This document shows positions 1 to 9,700 of a stretch of 64,000 nucleotides of DNA, piece by piece. Numbering within the stretch: position 1 is the first letter of the stretch; each line of letters starts with the position of its first letter. Under the pieces are notes generated by a model. The model made no database searches, was not told the DNA's origin, and saw only the letters and a program-made list of their open reading frames with translations. The translations under genes and the position numbers were made by a program. The DNA lies in contig NZ_CP067977.1 in NCBI RefSeq assembly GCF_016656965.1, positions 2,318,501-2,382,500 on the forward strand, read 5' to 3'. The DNA is from Brevundimonas vitisensis (GTDB lineage Bacteria > Pseudomonadota > Alphaproteobacteria > Caulobacterales > Caulobacteraceae).

Positions 1-343
1 TATCCAGGCCGTTCGGACGCTCCCACCGCGCCAGTTCCCGGCCCAAAGGATCGGGCAGGGTCGCCACCTCGGCCACGGCGGCGGCCACCGCCTCGATCCG
101 GGCGGGTGTCAGGGACAGCCGGTCGATCAGCGCTTCGCTGAGACCCGCCGCCCGGGCGCGGTCCACGTCACGCAGATTGGCCGCCAGAATGTCCGCGCTG
201 GCGGCCGTCAGGGCCTGAGCCGCTGCGATCAGGGCGTCGGTCCGGGCCTGGGCCGGGGCGTCGCGCAGCGCCTGGGCGGCCATCCGCGCGCGCCGACCCA
301 TGTCCAGCATCTGTGCGTGAATGTCGCTCATCCGCTCGGTCAT
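1..343 (-). CDS. proA: Gamma-glutamyl phosphate reductase, 5' part (C-terminus beyond the left edge)
   Basis: The visible N-terminal ~114 residues match the family opening: a short helical start, then an Ala-rich segment with the typical [13 protein letters not shown] and [16 protein letters not shown] stretches. ProA reduces glutamyl-5-phosphate, made by ProB, to glutamate semialdehyde in proline synthesis. The ATG at 343 overlaps the proB stop as ATGA, so the two are probably translationally coupled; a second in-frame ATG at 331 is a possible alternative start. The catalytic cysteine region lies outside the window. The assignment is firm because of sequence and gene order. Confidence 0.9.
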   Translation of the reverse strand, partial: MTERMSDIHAQMLDMGRRARMAAQALRDAPAQARTDALIAAAQALTAASADILAANLRDVDRARAAGLSEALIDRLSLTPARIEAVAAAVAEVATLPDPLGRELARWERPNGLD

Positions 344-1497
344 CCGTCCGTGTCCAGAACAAGGTCGTCGCGGTGCACCGCGACCTGGGGACCGCGATAG
401 CCAACGAGACCTTCCATGTCGCCGGTGTTCCGCCCCAGGATCAAGGCCATCTCCTCGGCCGGATAGGCGGCCAGGCCGACGCCGGCGCGCAGGCCCTCGG
501 CTGTTTTCAGGATCACGCTGTCACCCTTGTCGAACCGGCCCTCGACCGCCAGGATGCCCGAGGGCAGGAGGCTGCGGCCGGCCTTGAGCGCGGTCACTGC
601 CCCGGCGTCGAGGGTCAGCGAACCGGCCGGTTCCACACTGCCTGCGATCCAGGCCTTGTAGGCGTCCAGCGGCGTGCCGGGGGCGGGAACCAGGGTGGCG
701 CGGGCGCCGTCCGCCACCGCGCTCAGCGGTCGCTCGACCAAGCCGGACGCAATCAGGGTCGCGCAGCCTGCCGAGCGGGCGATGCGTGCGGCCAGCAGCT
801 TGGTCCGCATCCCGCCGGACCCTACTCCCGCCACGGCATTGGCCTCGCCCGCCATGGCCATGATCTCGGGCCCCAGGCTGTCGACAACGGGCAGGTGGGC
901 CGCCGCCGGGTCGCGCCGGGGATCGGCCGTATAGAGGCCGTCGACATCGCTGAGCAGGATCAGCAGGTCGGCGCGCGCCAGCTGCGCCGTGCGGGCCGCC
1001 AGCCGGTCGTTGTCGCCATACCGGATTTCCTCGGTCGCGACCGTGTCGTTCTCGTTGACCACCGGCACGGCTCCCAGCCTCAGCAGGGCCTCGACGGTCG
1101 AGCGGGCGTTCAGCCAGCGGCGGCGCCGCTCTGTATCCTCGCGGGTCAGAAGGACCTGTGCCGGGATCAGGTCGTGCGGGGCCAGGGCGGTCTCCCAGGC
1201 CTGCATCAACAGCGACTGGCCGGCGGCAGCCGCGGCCTGGGTTTCATCCAGACGGGCGCTTTTCTTCAGGCCCAACCGACCGCGCCCCAGGGCCACGGCA
1301 CCGGACGACACCACGATCACCTCGACCCCCCGCGTTCGCAGGGCGGCCACGTCGAGCGCCAGGGCCGAGAGCCAGCCCGTGGCCGGTCGCCCCTGGCTGA
1401 CCAGCAGGGCCGACCCGATCTTGACCACGACCCTGCGCGCTCCGGCCAGGGCCGCAGCGGCATCTAGGGGCAGTAATGTGGAGGCGGGTACGGTCAC
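340..1497 (-). CDS. proB: Glutamate 5-kinase
   Basis: 385 residues, normal for the two-domain form. The N-terminal amino-acid kinase domain (about 18-265) opens with a [15 protein letters not shown] phosphate-binding strand and contains the GGMRTK-type motif near the end of the domain. A C-terminal PUA domain (about 285-375) follows. The enzyme phosphorylates glutamate in the first, feedback-controlled step of proline synthesis. It overlaps proA by four bases. No Obg/CgtA gene, often found next to proBA in alphaproteobacteria, lies on the visible side. Confidence 0.96.
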   Translation of the reverse strand: MTVPASTLLPLDAAAALAGARRVVVKIGSALLVSQGRPATGWLSALALDVAALRTRGVEVIVVSSGAVALGRGRLGLKKSARLDETQAAAAAGQSLLMQAWETALAPHDLIPAQVLLTREDTERRRRWLNARSTVEALLRLGAVPVVNENDTVATEEIRYGDNDRLAARTAQLARADLLILLSDVDGLYTADPRRDPAAAHLPVVDSLGPEIMAMAGEANAVAGVGSGGMRTKLLAARIARSAGCATLIASGLVERPLSAVADGARATLVPAPGTPLDAYKAWIAGSVEPAGSLTLDAGAVTALKAGRSLLPSGILAVEGRFDKGDSVILKTAEGLRAGVGLAAYPAEEMALILGRNTGDMEGLVGYRGPQVAVHRDDLVLDTDG

Positions 1498-1542
1498 GCT
1501 CCGACCATGCCCGCCCTGTTGCGGCGCAGCAAGGTGGGCGGA

Positions 1543-1574
1543 TGCCGCCCGAGCCCTTTCAGGCCCGGGCGGCA
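1543..1574 (-). terminator. Hairpin downstream of ahcY
   Basis: A 9-bp GC-rich stem (1543-1551 with 1566-1574) lies just past the ahcY stop. There is no clear U-tract on the minus strand, so this is either a weak intrinsic terminator or an mRNA 3'-end stabiliser. Confidence 0.45.
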
Positions 1575-1584
1575 GACGTCGGGA

Positions 1585-2976
1585 TCAATAGCGGTAGTGG
1601 TCCGGCTTGAACGGGCCTTCGGTCGGCACCGAGATATAGTCCGCCTGTTCCTTGCTGAGGGTCGTCAGCTTGGCACCCAGCTTGGCCAGGTGCAGCATGG
1701 CGACCTTCTCATCCAGGTGCTTGGGCAGGGTGTAGACCTTGTTCTCGTACTTGTCGGCATTGGTCCACAGTTCGATCTGGGCCAGCACCTGATTGGTGAA
1801 GGAGGCGCTCATCACGAACGAGGGGTGACCCGTGGCATTGCCCAGGTTCACCAGACGGCCTTCCGACAGCAGGATGATCTTGTTGCCGTTCGGGAATTCC
1901 ACGTGGTGGACCTGCGGCTTGATCTCGTCCCACTTGAAGTTCTTCAGGCCGGCGACCTGAATCTCGGAGTCGAAGTGGCCGATGTTGCAGACGATGGCGT
2001 TGTTCTTCATCGCCCGCATGTGATCGACGGTGATGACGTCCTTGTTGCCCGTGGCGGTGACGAAGATGTCGGCCTCGGGGGCCGCGTCTTCCAGCGTCAC
2101 GACCTCATAGCCTTCCATCGCGGCCTGCAGGGCGCAGATCGGGTCGATCTCGGTGACCTTAACGCGGGCGCCGCCCTGACGCAGCGAGGCGGCCGAGCCC
2201 TTGCCCACGTCGCCGTAGCCGCAAACGACCGCGACCTTGCCCGACAGCATGACGTCGGTGCCGCGACGGATCGCGTCGACCAGCGATTCACGGCAGCCGT
2301 AGAGGTTGTCGAACTTGGACTTGGTGACGCTGTCGTTGACGTTGATGCCTGGGAACGGCAACTCGCCCTTCTCGGCCATCTGATACAGGCGGTGAACGCC
2401 GGTGGTGGTTTCTTCAGAGACGCCGCCGATGGCATCACGGATGGCCGAGTAGAAGCCGGGCTTCTCCTTCAGGTACCGCTTCATGACCTTGTAGAGGGCC
2501 TCTTCCTCTTCGTTCTGAGGATTGTCGAGGACCGAGGCGTCCTGCTCGGCCTTGGGACCGAGCACGCACAGCAGGGTGGCGTCGCCGCCGTCGTCCAGGA
2601 TCAGGTTCGGATAGCCGCCGTCAGCCCATTCGAAGATCTTGTGGGCATAGTCCCAGTATTCTTCCAGCGTCTCGCCCTTGGTGGCGAACACCGGCGTGCC
2701 GTTGGCGGCGATGGCGGCGGCGGCGTGGTCCTGGGTCGAGAAGATGTTGCATGAGGCCCAGCGGACGTCGGCGCCCAGGGCTTCCAGCGTCTGGATCAGC
2801 ACGGCGGTCTGGATCGTCATGTGCAGCGACCCGGCGATCCGCGCGCCCTTCAGCGGCTTGTCCGAGCCGAATTCTTCGCGCAGCGCCATCAAGCCCGGCA
2901 TTTCGGTTTCGGCGATGGCGATCTCCTTGTTGCCGAAATCGGCCAGGGAAATGTCGCGAACGATATAGTCGGTCAT
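1585..2976 (-). CDS. ahcY: Adenosylhomocysteinase (SAH hydrolase)
   Basis: 463 residues from the ATG at 2976, which begins [11 protein letters not shown]; a longer frame to 3042 lacks family similarity. The enzyme splits S-adenosylhomocysteine into homocysteine and adenosine, removing the product that inhibits methyltransferases. The NAD-binding motif [10 protein letters not shown] and the C-terminal PDHYRY end are both present. It contains the ~40-residue insert after the N-terminal substrate domain that is usual in bacterial/plant forms. It is divergent from bioB, and an 18-bp palindrome lies about 75-92 bases upstream, a likely operator. Confidence 0.97.
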   Translation of the reverse strand: MTDYIVRDISLADFGNKEIAIAETEMPGLMALREEFGSDKPLKGARIAGSLHMTIQTAVLIQTLEALGADVRWASCNIFSTQDHAAAAIAANGTPVFATKGETLEEYWDYAHKIFEWADGGYPNLILDDGGDATLLCVLGPKAEQDASVLDNPQNEEEEALYKVMKRYLKEKPGFYSAIRDAIGGVSEETTTGVHRLYQMAEKGELPFPGINVNDSVTKSKFDNLYGCRESLVDAIRRGTDVMLSGKVAVVCGYGDVGKGSAASLRQGGARVKVTEIDPICALQAAMEGYEVVTLEDAAPEADIFVTATGNKDVITVDHMRAMKNNAIVCNIGHFDSEIQVAGLKNFKWDEIKPQVHHVEFPNGNKIILLSEGRLVNLGNATGHPSFVMSASFTNQVLAQIELWTNADKYENKVYTLPKHLDEKVAMLHLAKLGAKLTTLSKEQADYISVPTEGPFKPDHYRY

Positions 2977-3050
2977 GAGGGCGGGTCTTTCAGCGTCGGA
3001 ATGAAGATTGCGGGCGCTATAGCCCGGCACGGCCTGCGGCACAACAATCG

Positions 3051-3068
3051 TATAAGGATATCCTTATA
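3051..3068. promoter_or_regulatory. Perfect 18-bp palindrome, probable operator of ahcY (SahR-like)
   Basis: The sequence TATAAGGATATCCTTATA is a perfect inverted repeat and the only AT-rich patch between ahcY and bioB. Its form resembles operators of ArsR-family regulators that control the SAM/SAH cycle in proteobacteria (SahR group). The position, 75-92 bases before the ahcY ATG and 84-101 before the bioB ATG, would let it act on either gene; ahcY is the likelier target. The regulator gene itself is not in the window. Confidence 0.6.
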
Positions 3069-3151
3069 TGATGGCCGGTGCCAAAGCGATGTTGAGCGCC
3101 CTTGGGGCAGCGGGGGCTTGCCCTTCGCCGCCGAGCGTCGCAGGAAGCGGC

Positions 3152-4147
3152 ATGACCCGTGACCTGACCCAACCCCGCCATGACTGGACCCTGGACGAAG
3201 TCGAGGCCCTGTTCGCTCGACCGTTCATGGAGCTGGTGTTCGACGCCGCGACGGTGCATCGGGCCTGGTTCGATCCGTCGCAGGTCCAGAAGTCGCAACT
3301 GCTTTCGATCAAGACCGGCGGCTGTGCGGAAAACTGCGGCTACTGCTCGCAGTCGGCCAGTTTCGACACCGGACTGAAGGCCGAGAAGCTGATGGACGCC
3401 TCGGCCGTGATCGCCGAGGCCATGGCGGCCAAGGCGGGCGGTGCCTCGCGCTTCTGCATGGGGGCGGCTTGGCGCGAACTAAAGGATCGCGATACGCCCA
3501 AGCTGGCCTCCATGATCGCGGGGGTTAAGGCCCTGGGTCTGGAAACCTGCGCCACCCTGGGCATGCTGACCGCCGACCAGGCGCGCCAGCTGAAGGCGGC
3601 GGGTCTCGATTATTACAACCACAACCTGGACACCGGGCCCGACTATTACGCCGAGGTGGTGACCACGCGGACCTATCAGGACCGTCTCGACACCCTGGCC
3701 CATGTTCGCGACGCGGGCATGAGCACCTGCTGCGGCGGCATTGTCGGCATGGGCGAGGCACGCCGCGACCGGGCGGGGCTGCTGCACGCCCTGGCGACCC
3801 TGCCGGTCCATCCCGACAGCCTGCCGGTCAATGCCCTGGTGCCGGTCACGGGAACGCCGCTGGGCGAGCGGGTGCTGAAGACGGGAGAGATCGATCCCAT
3901 CGAGTTCGTCCGCACCGTCGCCGTCGCCCGGATCGTCTGCCCACGCGCCATGGTGCGGCTGTCGGCGGGACGCGAGACCATGAGCGTGGAGATGCAGGCC
4001 CTGTGCTTCCTGGCCGGGGCCAACTCCATCTTCGTGGGCGGACGGTTGCTGACGACGCCCAATCCGGAACAGGACGAAGACGCGCGGCTGTTCGCGCTGC
4101 TGGACCTGCGCCCTCTGGAACCGGCGACGGTCGAGGCCGCCGCCTGA
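3152..4147 (+). CDS. bioB: Biotin synthase
   Basis: 331 residues from the ATG at 3152, which has AGGAAG just upstream; an upstream ATG at 3068 sits on the palindrome and adds an unrelated leader. A radical-SAM enzyme that inserts sulfur into dethiobiotin. The CxxxCxxC cluster motif appears as CAENCGYC near residue 60, followed by the usual SQS. The second cluster cysteines and the C-terminal TIM-barrel sequence are intact. It stands alone: no bioFDA genes are adjacent. It converges on dapD with four bases between stops. Confidence 0.96.
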   Translation: MTRDLTQPRHDWTLDEVEALFARPFMELVFDAATVHRAWFDPSQVQKSQLLSIKTGGCAENCGYCSQSASFDTGLKAEKLMDASAVIAEAMAAKAGGASRFCMGAAWRELKDRDTPKLASMIAGVKALGLETCATLGMLTADQARQLKAAGLDYYNHNLDTGPDYYAEVVTTRTYQDRLDTLAHVRDAGMSTCCGGIVGMGEARRDRAGLLHALATLPVHPDSLPVNALVPVTGTPLGERVLKTGEIDPIEFVRTVAVARIVCPRAMVRLSAGRETMSVEMQALCFLAGANSIFVGGRLLTTPNPEQDEDARLFALLDLRPLEPATVEAAA

Positions 4148-4151
4148 TCAA

Positions 4152-5009
4152 TCAGTCGCGCAGCAGCTCGTTGACCCCGGTCTTGGCGCGGGTCTGGGCG
4201 TCGACGCGTTTGACGATGACGGCGCAATACAGGGACGGGCCACCGTTCGGATCGGGCAGGGCGCCGGGCACCACGACGGAATAGGCCGGGACCTCGCCGC
4301 GGAAGACCTCGCCGGTCGCCCGGTCCACGATCTTGGTCGATCCGGACAGATAGACGCCCATAGCCAGGACCGCGCCTTCGCGGACGATGACGCCCTCGGC
4401 CACCTCGGCACGGGCCCCGATGAAGCAGCCGTCCTCGATGATCGTCGGATTGGCCTGGAGCGGTTCCAGCACGCCGCCGATGCCGGCCCCACCCGAAAGG
4501 TGCACGTTCTTGCCGATCTGGGCGCAGGACCCCACGGTGGCCCAGGCATCGACCATGGAGCCTTCGTCCACATAGGCTCCGATGTTCACGAAGCTGGGCA
4601 TCAGCACCACATTGCGGCCGATGAAGGCTCCCTGACGGACGATGGCCCCCGGCACGGCGCGGAAGGCGGCCGTCTGGAACTCGGTCGGGGTCATGTCGCC
4701 GAACTTGTTGGGCACCTTGTCCCACCACGGGCCGACGCCCGGCGCATTCGAGGTGGCGGTCCGGTCGGCGGCACGCATCACCTGGTTGTCGTTCAGCCGG
4801 AAGGACAGCAGCACGGCCTTCTTCAGCCACTGATGCGTGGTCCAGAGACCGTCCGTCCCACGCGAGGCGACGCGCGCCTGACCCGAATCCAGCAGGTTCA
4901 GCGCATGCTCCACCGCCTCGCGGACTTCGCCGCGGCTGGTGGGTGACAAGGACGCGCGGTCTTCCCAAGCCGCGTCGATCACGGTTTCCAGTTGGGCAAG
5001 ATCGGTCAT
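4152..5009 (-). CDS. dapD: 2,3,4,5-tetrahydropyridine-2,6-dicarboxylate N-succinyltransferase
   Basis: 285 residues, normal for the family. DapD uses succinyl-CoA to succinylate tetrahydrodipicolinate in the lysine/diaminopimelate pathway. A helical N-terminal domain (about 1-100) is followed by a left-handed beta-helix of hexapeptide repeats (about 105-250) with the characteristic [11 protein letters not shown] and [10 protein letters not shown] stretches. The start overlaps the HAD phosphatase stop (ATGA), making this the third gene of an argB-HAD-dapD operon. Confidence 0.96.
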   Translation of the reverse strand: MTDLAQLETVIDAAWEDRASLSPTSRGEVREAVEHALNLLDSGQARVASRGTDGLWTTHQWLKKAVLLSFRLNDNQVMRAADRTATSNAPGVGPWWDKVPNKFGDMTPTEFQTAAFRAVPGAIVRQGAFIGRNVVLMPSFVNIGAYVDEGSMVDAWATVGSCAQIGKNVHLSGGAGIGGVLEPLQANPTIIEDGCFIGARAEVAEGVIVREGAVLAMGVYLSGSTKIVDRATGEVFRGEVPAYSVVVPGALPDPNGGPSLYCAVIVKRVDAQTRAKTGVNELLRD

Positions 5010-5671
5010 GCGGCGGCCTTCAGGGTCAGGGGGGTCAGAAATTCCAGCAGATCGGGGGCGACATGGTCGATCCAGGGACCGATCTCGTGACCATGGCCAT
5101 CGCCGACCAGAACAGTGGTCATGCCCATGGCCTTGGCCGGTTCCAGATTGCGCGGCGTATCCTCGAAGAAGATGGCGGTGTGAGGATCGATGTCATGGGC
5201 CGCGAGGAACCGGCGGAAGGTGGCCGGTGCCGGCTTGGGGACCAGGTCCATATCCTCGATGGCAAAGACGCCATCGAACCGGTCGGGGATGCCGATCCGA
5301 TCCAGGACGCGTGCCGCATGGCTGCGCGCGCCATTGGTCAGCACGAAGCGTCGGCCAGGAAGATCGGCGAGGACCGCATCCAGGCGGGGGTTCGGCTCCA
5401 GCCCGTCGAGGGGAACGTCGTGGACCTCGCGCAGGAAGCGTTCGGGATCGACGGCATAGTTGGCCATCAGCCCGGCCAGGGTCGTGCCGTATTCGTTCAG
5501 GAACTGCTTCTGCAGGACGCGTGCCTCCGGCCCGGGCAGGCCGACCGCATCGATCAGGAACAGATTGATCCGCTCCTGAACCAGCCCCATCACCCCCTGT
5601 TCCCGCGGGTAGAGGGTGTCGTCCATGTCGAAGATCCAGGACACGACGTGCGACAGGTCGGGCGCGCTCAT
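5006..5671 (-). CDS. HAD-superfamily pyrimidine 5'-nucleotidase-like phosphatase
   Basis: 221 residues with HAD motif I FDMDDTLY near residue 14, motif II LTNGA near 112, a conserved lysine in VPKPAPATF, and motif [11 protein letters not shown] near 170. Helical cap residues lie between motifs I and II. This fits the SDT1/YjjG-like pyrimidine nucleotidase subfamily, which dephosphorylates nucleotides or similar metabolites. It overlaps argB upstream and dapD downstream by four bases each, so it is co-translated with amino-acid genes although its substrate cannot be read from sequence. Confidence 0.88.
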   Translation of the reverse strand: MSAPDLSHVVSWIFDMDDTLYPREQGVMGLVQERINLFLIDAVGLPGPEARVLQKQFLNEYGTTLAGLMANYAVDPERFLREVHDVPLDGLEPNPRLDAVLADLPGRRFVLTNGARSHAARVLDRIGIPDRFDGVFAIEDMDLVPKPAPATFRRFLAAHDIDPHTAIFFEDTPRNLEPAKAMGMTTVLVGDGHGHEIGPWIDHVAPDLLEFLTPLTLKAAA

Positions 5672-6594
5672 GCCGCCTTCACCAGGGTTCCGGCCCCGTG
5701 CTCGGTGAACAGTTCGACCAGCATAGCGTGGGGGCGACGCCCGTCCAGGATGACCACAGCCTCGACGCCTGCGCGCACGGCGGCCATGGCCGTCTGCAGC
5801 TTGGGGATCATGCCGCCGGTGGCGACGCCGTCCTCGATCAAGCGCGAAGCCTCGCCGACCGTCATCTGGCGGATGATCTGGCCGTCGGCGCCGCGCACGC
5901 CCGGCACGTCGGTCAGCAGCAGCATCCGTTTGGCCCTCAGCTCTCCGGCCAGGGCACCGGCGACCGTGTCGGCATTGACGTTATAGGTCTGGCCGTCCTC
6001 AGCCACCCCGATCGGCGCGATGACCGGCACCCAGTCGGCGTCCGATTCCAGCAGGCGGGTCAGCAGCTTGGCATCGACCCGGGTCGGGTCGCCGACGAAG
6101 CCCAGATCGACCTCATGCTCAATCATGCTGTCGGGGTCACGCTTGGTGCGCTTGGTCTTTTCGACGGTCAGCAGGCCCGCATCCTTGCCGGACAGGCCGA
6201 TGCCGCGCACGTCGGCCTCCTTGCCCGCCACTGTGATCCAGTGGGCGATCTCTTTATTGACCGCGCCGGACAGGACCATCTCGGCCACCGCCATCGTGTC
6301 CCTGTCGGTGACACGCAGGCCGTCGACGAAGCTGGACTTCACCCCCGCCTTGTCCAGCATGGCGCTAATCTGGGGCCCGCCGCCGTGTACCACGACGGGA
6401 TTGACGCCCATCAGCTTCAGCAGCACCACATCGGCGGCAAACTGCCGCGCCACGGCGCTTTCGCCCATGGCATGGCCGCCGTATTTGATCACGACCGTCT
6501 CGCGATCATAGACCTGAATATAGGGCAGGGCTTCGGCCAGCGTCTTGGCGGTGTCCCAGCCGCGATCTTCGGATTGGCGTTCGTTCTCGTCCAT
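5668..6594 (-). CDS. argB: Acetylglutamate kinase
   Basis: 308 residues from the ATG at 6594 (MDENERQ...). The frame extends to 6636, and AGGAAG lies between the two candidate starts, so the start is not certain. An amino-acid kinase that phosphorylates N-acetylglutamate in arginine synthesis. The KYGGHAM phosphate-binding strand, VVHGGGPQI, and the [10 protein letters not shown] nucleotide-binding stretch are present. It is first in an overlapping argB-HAD-dapD operon, divergent from the M10 protease gene. Confidence 0.95.
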   Translation of the reverse strand: MDENERQSEDRGWDTAKTLAEALPYIQVYDRETVVIKYGGHAMGESAVARQFAADVVLLKLMGVNPVVVHGGGPQISAMLDKAGVKSSFVDGLRVTDRDTMAVAEMVLSGAVNKEIAHWITVAGKEADVRGIGLSGKDAGLLTVEKTKRTKRDPDSMIEHEVDLGFVGDPTRVDAKLLTRLLESDADWVPVIAPIGVAEDGQTYNVNADTVAGALAGELRAKRMLLLTDVPGVRGADGQIIRQMTVGEASRLIEDGVATGGMIPKLQTAMAAVRAGVEAVVILDGRRPHAMLVELFTEHGAGTLVKAA

Positions 6595-6768
6595 CGAGGC
6601 GCTGATAGCGATGAGGACGCTTCCTGTCACCGGCAAAGCCGATTGGGCCGCAGCGAACGACCCGTGATCACCGACCGTTGAACCCGCTGACGACGGTCAC
6701 GCTTGCCGTTTGCCGTGCGCCGGTTAGGGTGCTGGTATCGCGTAGTTCATTCTCGGTTGGGGTTCATC

Positions 6769-9700
6769 ATGTTCGACAGTTTCGCCGGCGCCCGCAGCGG
6801 CTCCTCCACCTCGGGCCGCTTCATCGAAGATGCAGACGCGCCGCTGAACACCGCCGTCTTCAACACGCCGACCGACACGACGGACTCTCTGTTCGGCGGG
6901 ATCTCGACCTATGGCCTGTGCGGCGGCTGCGGCCGCTTCCACGGCGCGACCGATGCCAATGGTGACACCCAGGGCGCGATCATCAATGCCGATGACCGGG
7001 GAACCCTGCAGCCAAACGGCAAGCCGTCCCTGGGTGTTGGCGAGGCCGGACAGCAGCTGACGCGCTCGGGGGCCAGCTGGTCGGCCCTGGGTCAGGCGAC
7101 CAATGTGACCTTCTCGTTCCGGGCCACCGCACCGGACACCATGCCCAATGGGACAGGCGATTTCAGCCAGTTCACGGCCACTCAGATCAACGCGACCTTG
7201 CTGGCGCTGGCCTCATGGTCTGACGTGGCCAACATCACCTTCACCCGTGTGAACGACGCCGGGAGCAACTATTCCAACAACGCCACCATGGTGTTCGGCA
7301 ACTATGCGACGGGCGCCGCCGGTGCTGCCGCCTTTGCCTATCTGCCGGGTTCCGCCACCAACGCGAACAACCGCAACGCTGGTGTCAACAACGGCGACGT
7401 CTGGATCAATAACTCGATCGACTACAACGCAACGCCGATCATGAATCAGTATGGCCAGCTGGTGCTGGTGCACGAAATCGGGCACGCGATCGGGTTCAGC
7501 CACCCCGCCGATTATAACGCCAGCGAAGGCGTTCAAATTCGCTACGGCACGGACGCCACCTATTTCGAAGACTCGCTGCAATACACGGTGATGAGCTACT
7601 TCGATGAAGGGTTCACCGGGGCGAACTATTCGATCGGTGCCCAGCGCTATGCCGCCGCGCCCCTGGTCGACGACATCGCGGGAGCCCAGCGTCTGTACGG
7701 GGCCAATATGACCACCCGGACCGGGGACACCGTCTATGGCTTCAACTCCAACGCAGGCCAGCCCTGGTACAGCGCCGCCTTCGAAACCAGCGTCCTGATC
7801 TTTGCGGTCTGGGATGCCGGCGGCACCGACACCTTTGATTTCTCCGGATACCTCAACAACCAGATCATCGACCTGCGCCAGGGGGCCTTCTCCAACGTGG
7901 GCGGCATGGTCGGCAACGTGGCCGTCGCCGTCGGCGTGACGATCGAGAACGCCATTGGCGGGTCCGGCGACGACGCCATCCGCGGCAACTCGGCCGACAA
8001 CAGCCTGCGCGGCAACGGCGGCAACGACACCATCGATGGCGGCCTGGGCACCGACACGGTGGTCTTTGCCGGCAACCGCTCGGCCTACACCATCACCTGG
8101 AATGGCCAGGTCGGCACGGTCGTCGGGCCCGACGGCACGGACACCATCACCAATGTCGAGTTCCTGCAGTTCGCGGACCAGCGGATCGCCGCTGCGCCCA
8201 CGGGCGGGCTGCTGGTCGCCGGGGATCTGACCAATGAGACGATCAACGGCAGTGCCTTTGCCGACACCATCGGCGGACTGGGTGGGAATGACACCATCAA
8301 TGGCCTGGCCGGGAATGACACGCTGAACGGCGGGTCGGGCAACGACATTCTGAACGGCGGCGACAACGACGACATCCTGATCGGTGGCCTAGGCAACGAC
8401 ACTCTGGTCGGTGGCAACGGAATCGATACTGCCGACTACACCGGTGCCGGGGCCGGCGTCACCGTCAGCCTGGCGACGGGAACCGCGACGGGCGGTGCGG
8501 GCACTGACACCCTCGCGACCATTGAGAACCTCACCGGTTCGGCCTTCAACGACCGTCTGGACGGCGACAACAACGCTAACGTCATCCGCGGCGGCGGCGG
8601 GGCAGACCTGATCAATGGCGGCGGCGGCAATGACACCCTCTACGCCGGAGCCGCGGTCGTGACGGCCGCCCCTGACGTGATCAAGGCTCAGACAACGCTC
8701 AACAACAGCACGACAACAGCTGTTTCTCTGACCGGAACGTTCGATCTTCAGGCGCGCGCCGGTGTTCAGGACGCCACCTCGATCCCGCACTCCACGGTCG
8801 TGGCAACGGCTCATGGCGGCCTCGAATATTATGCGGTGACGGTGACGGCGGGCGAAACGATCCGGCTCGACATTGACAATGCGAGCTTCGACAGCACCTT
8901 GCGGATCGTCACGGCCGACAATGTCGAGTTGGCGAACAATGATGATGCGGGGCAGGCCGGTGACGGAGGCGCTTCGACGGACTCCTACCTCACCTATACT
9001 TTCGCTACGGCGGGAACCTATTACATCCAGGTTGGCCGCTGGCAGTCCGGCGCGGATGCGACCCTGGTCAGCGCCCCGCCGGCCGCCGGTGCCACCTATA
9101 CGCTGCACGTCTCTTCCCCCAGCCAGACGCCCGTCGCTGAGGTCTTGCTCGGCTCGGTCATCAATGGCGATGACGGCAACGATACCGTCTATGGCAGCAC
9201 CGGCTTCGACGTGCTGTCGGGCAACGCGGGCGACGACACCATCTATGGCGGTGGCGGCGACGACCACCTGGGCGGCGGCATCGGCAACGATACCTTCTAT
9301 GTCGACTCTCAGTCCGACATCATCTTCGAGGGTGCCGGCGAAGGTCAGGATCGCGTCTTCTCGACGTCGAACTACTACCTCTATGCCAACGTCGAGGATC
9401 TGACGCTTCAAGCGGGCGCCGGGAACATCTTCGGCGTCGGCAACGGTCTGGCCAACGTCATCACCGGCAACGAGGGGGCCAACCTGCTGATCGCCGGTGC
9501 CGGAAACGACACGGTCAACGGCGGTTCGGGCAATGACACCCTGTATGGCCAGGACGGCAATGACACGCTGAACGGTGATGCGGGCATCGACTATCTGGAC
9601 GGCGGGATCGGCAACGACACGCTGAACGGCGGCGCCGATGCCGACAATCTCCAGGGCGGTGAGGGTGACGACACCCTGACCGGCGGCGACGGCTTCTTCA

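Noticed and set aside
2977..3050. Possible SAH or SAM riboswitch before ahcY
   Set aside because: The leader is only about 75 bases and I could not find the conserved core of SAH, SAM-II or SAM-V elements; the palindrome explains regulation better.
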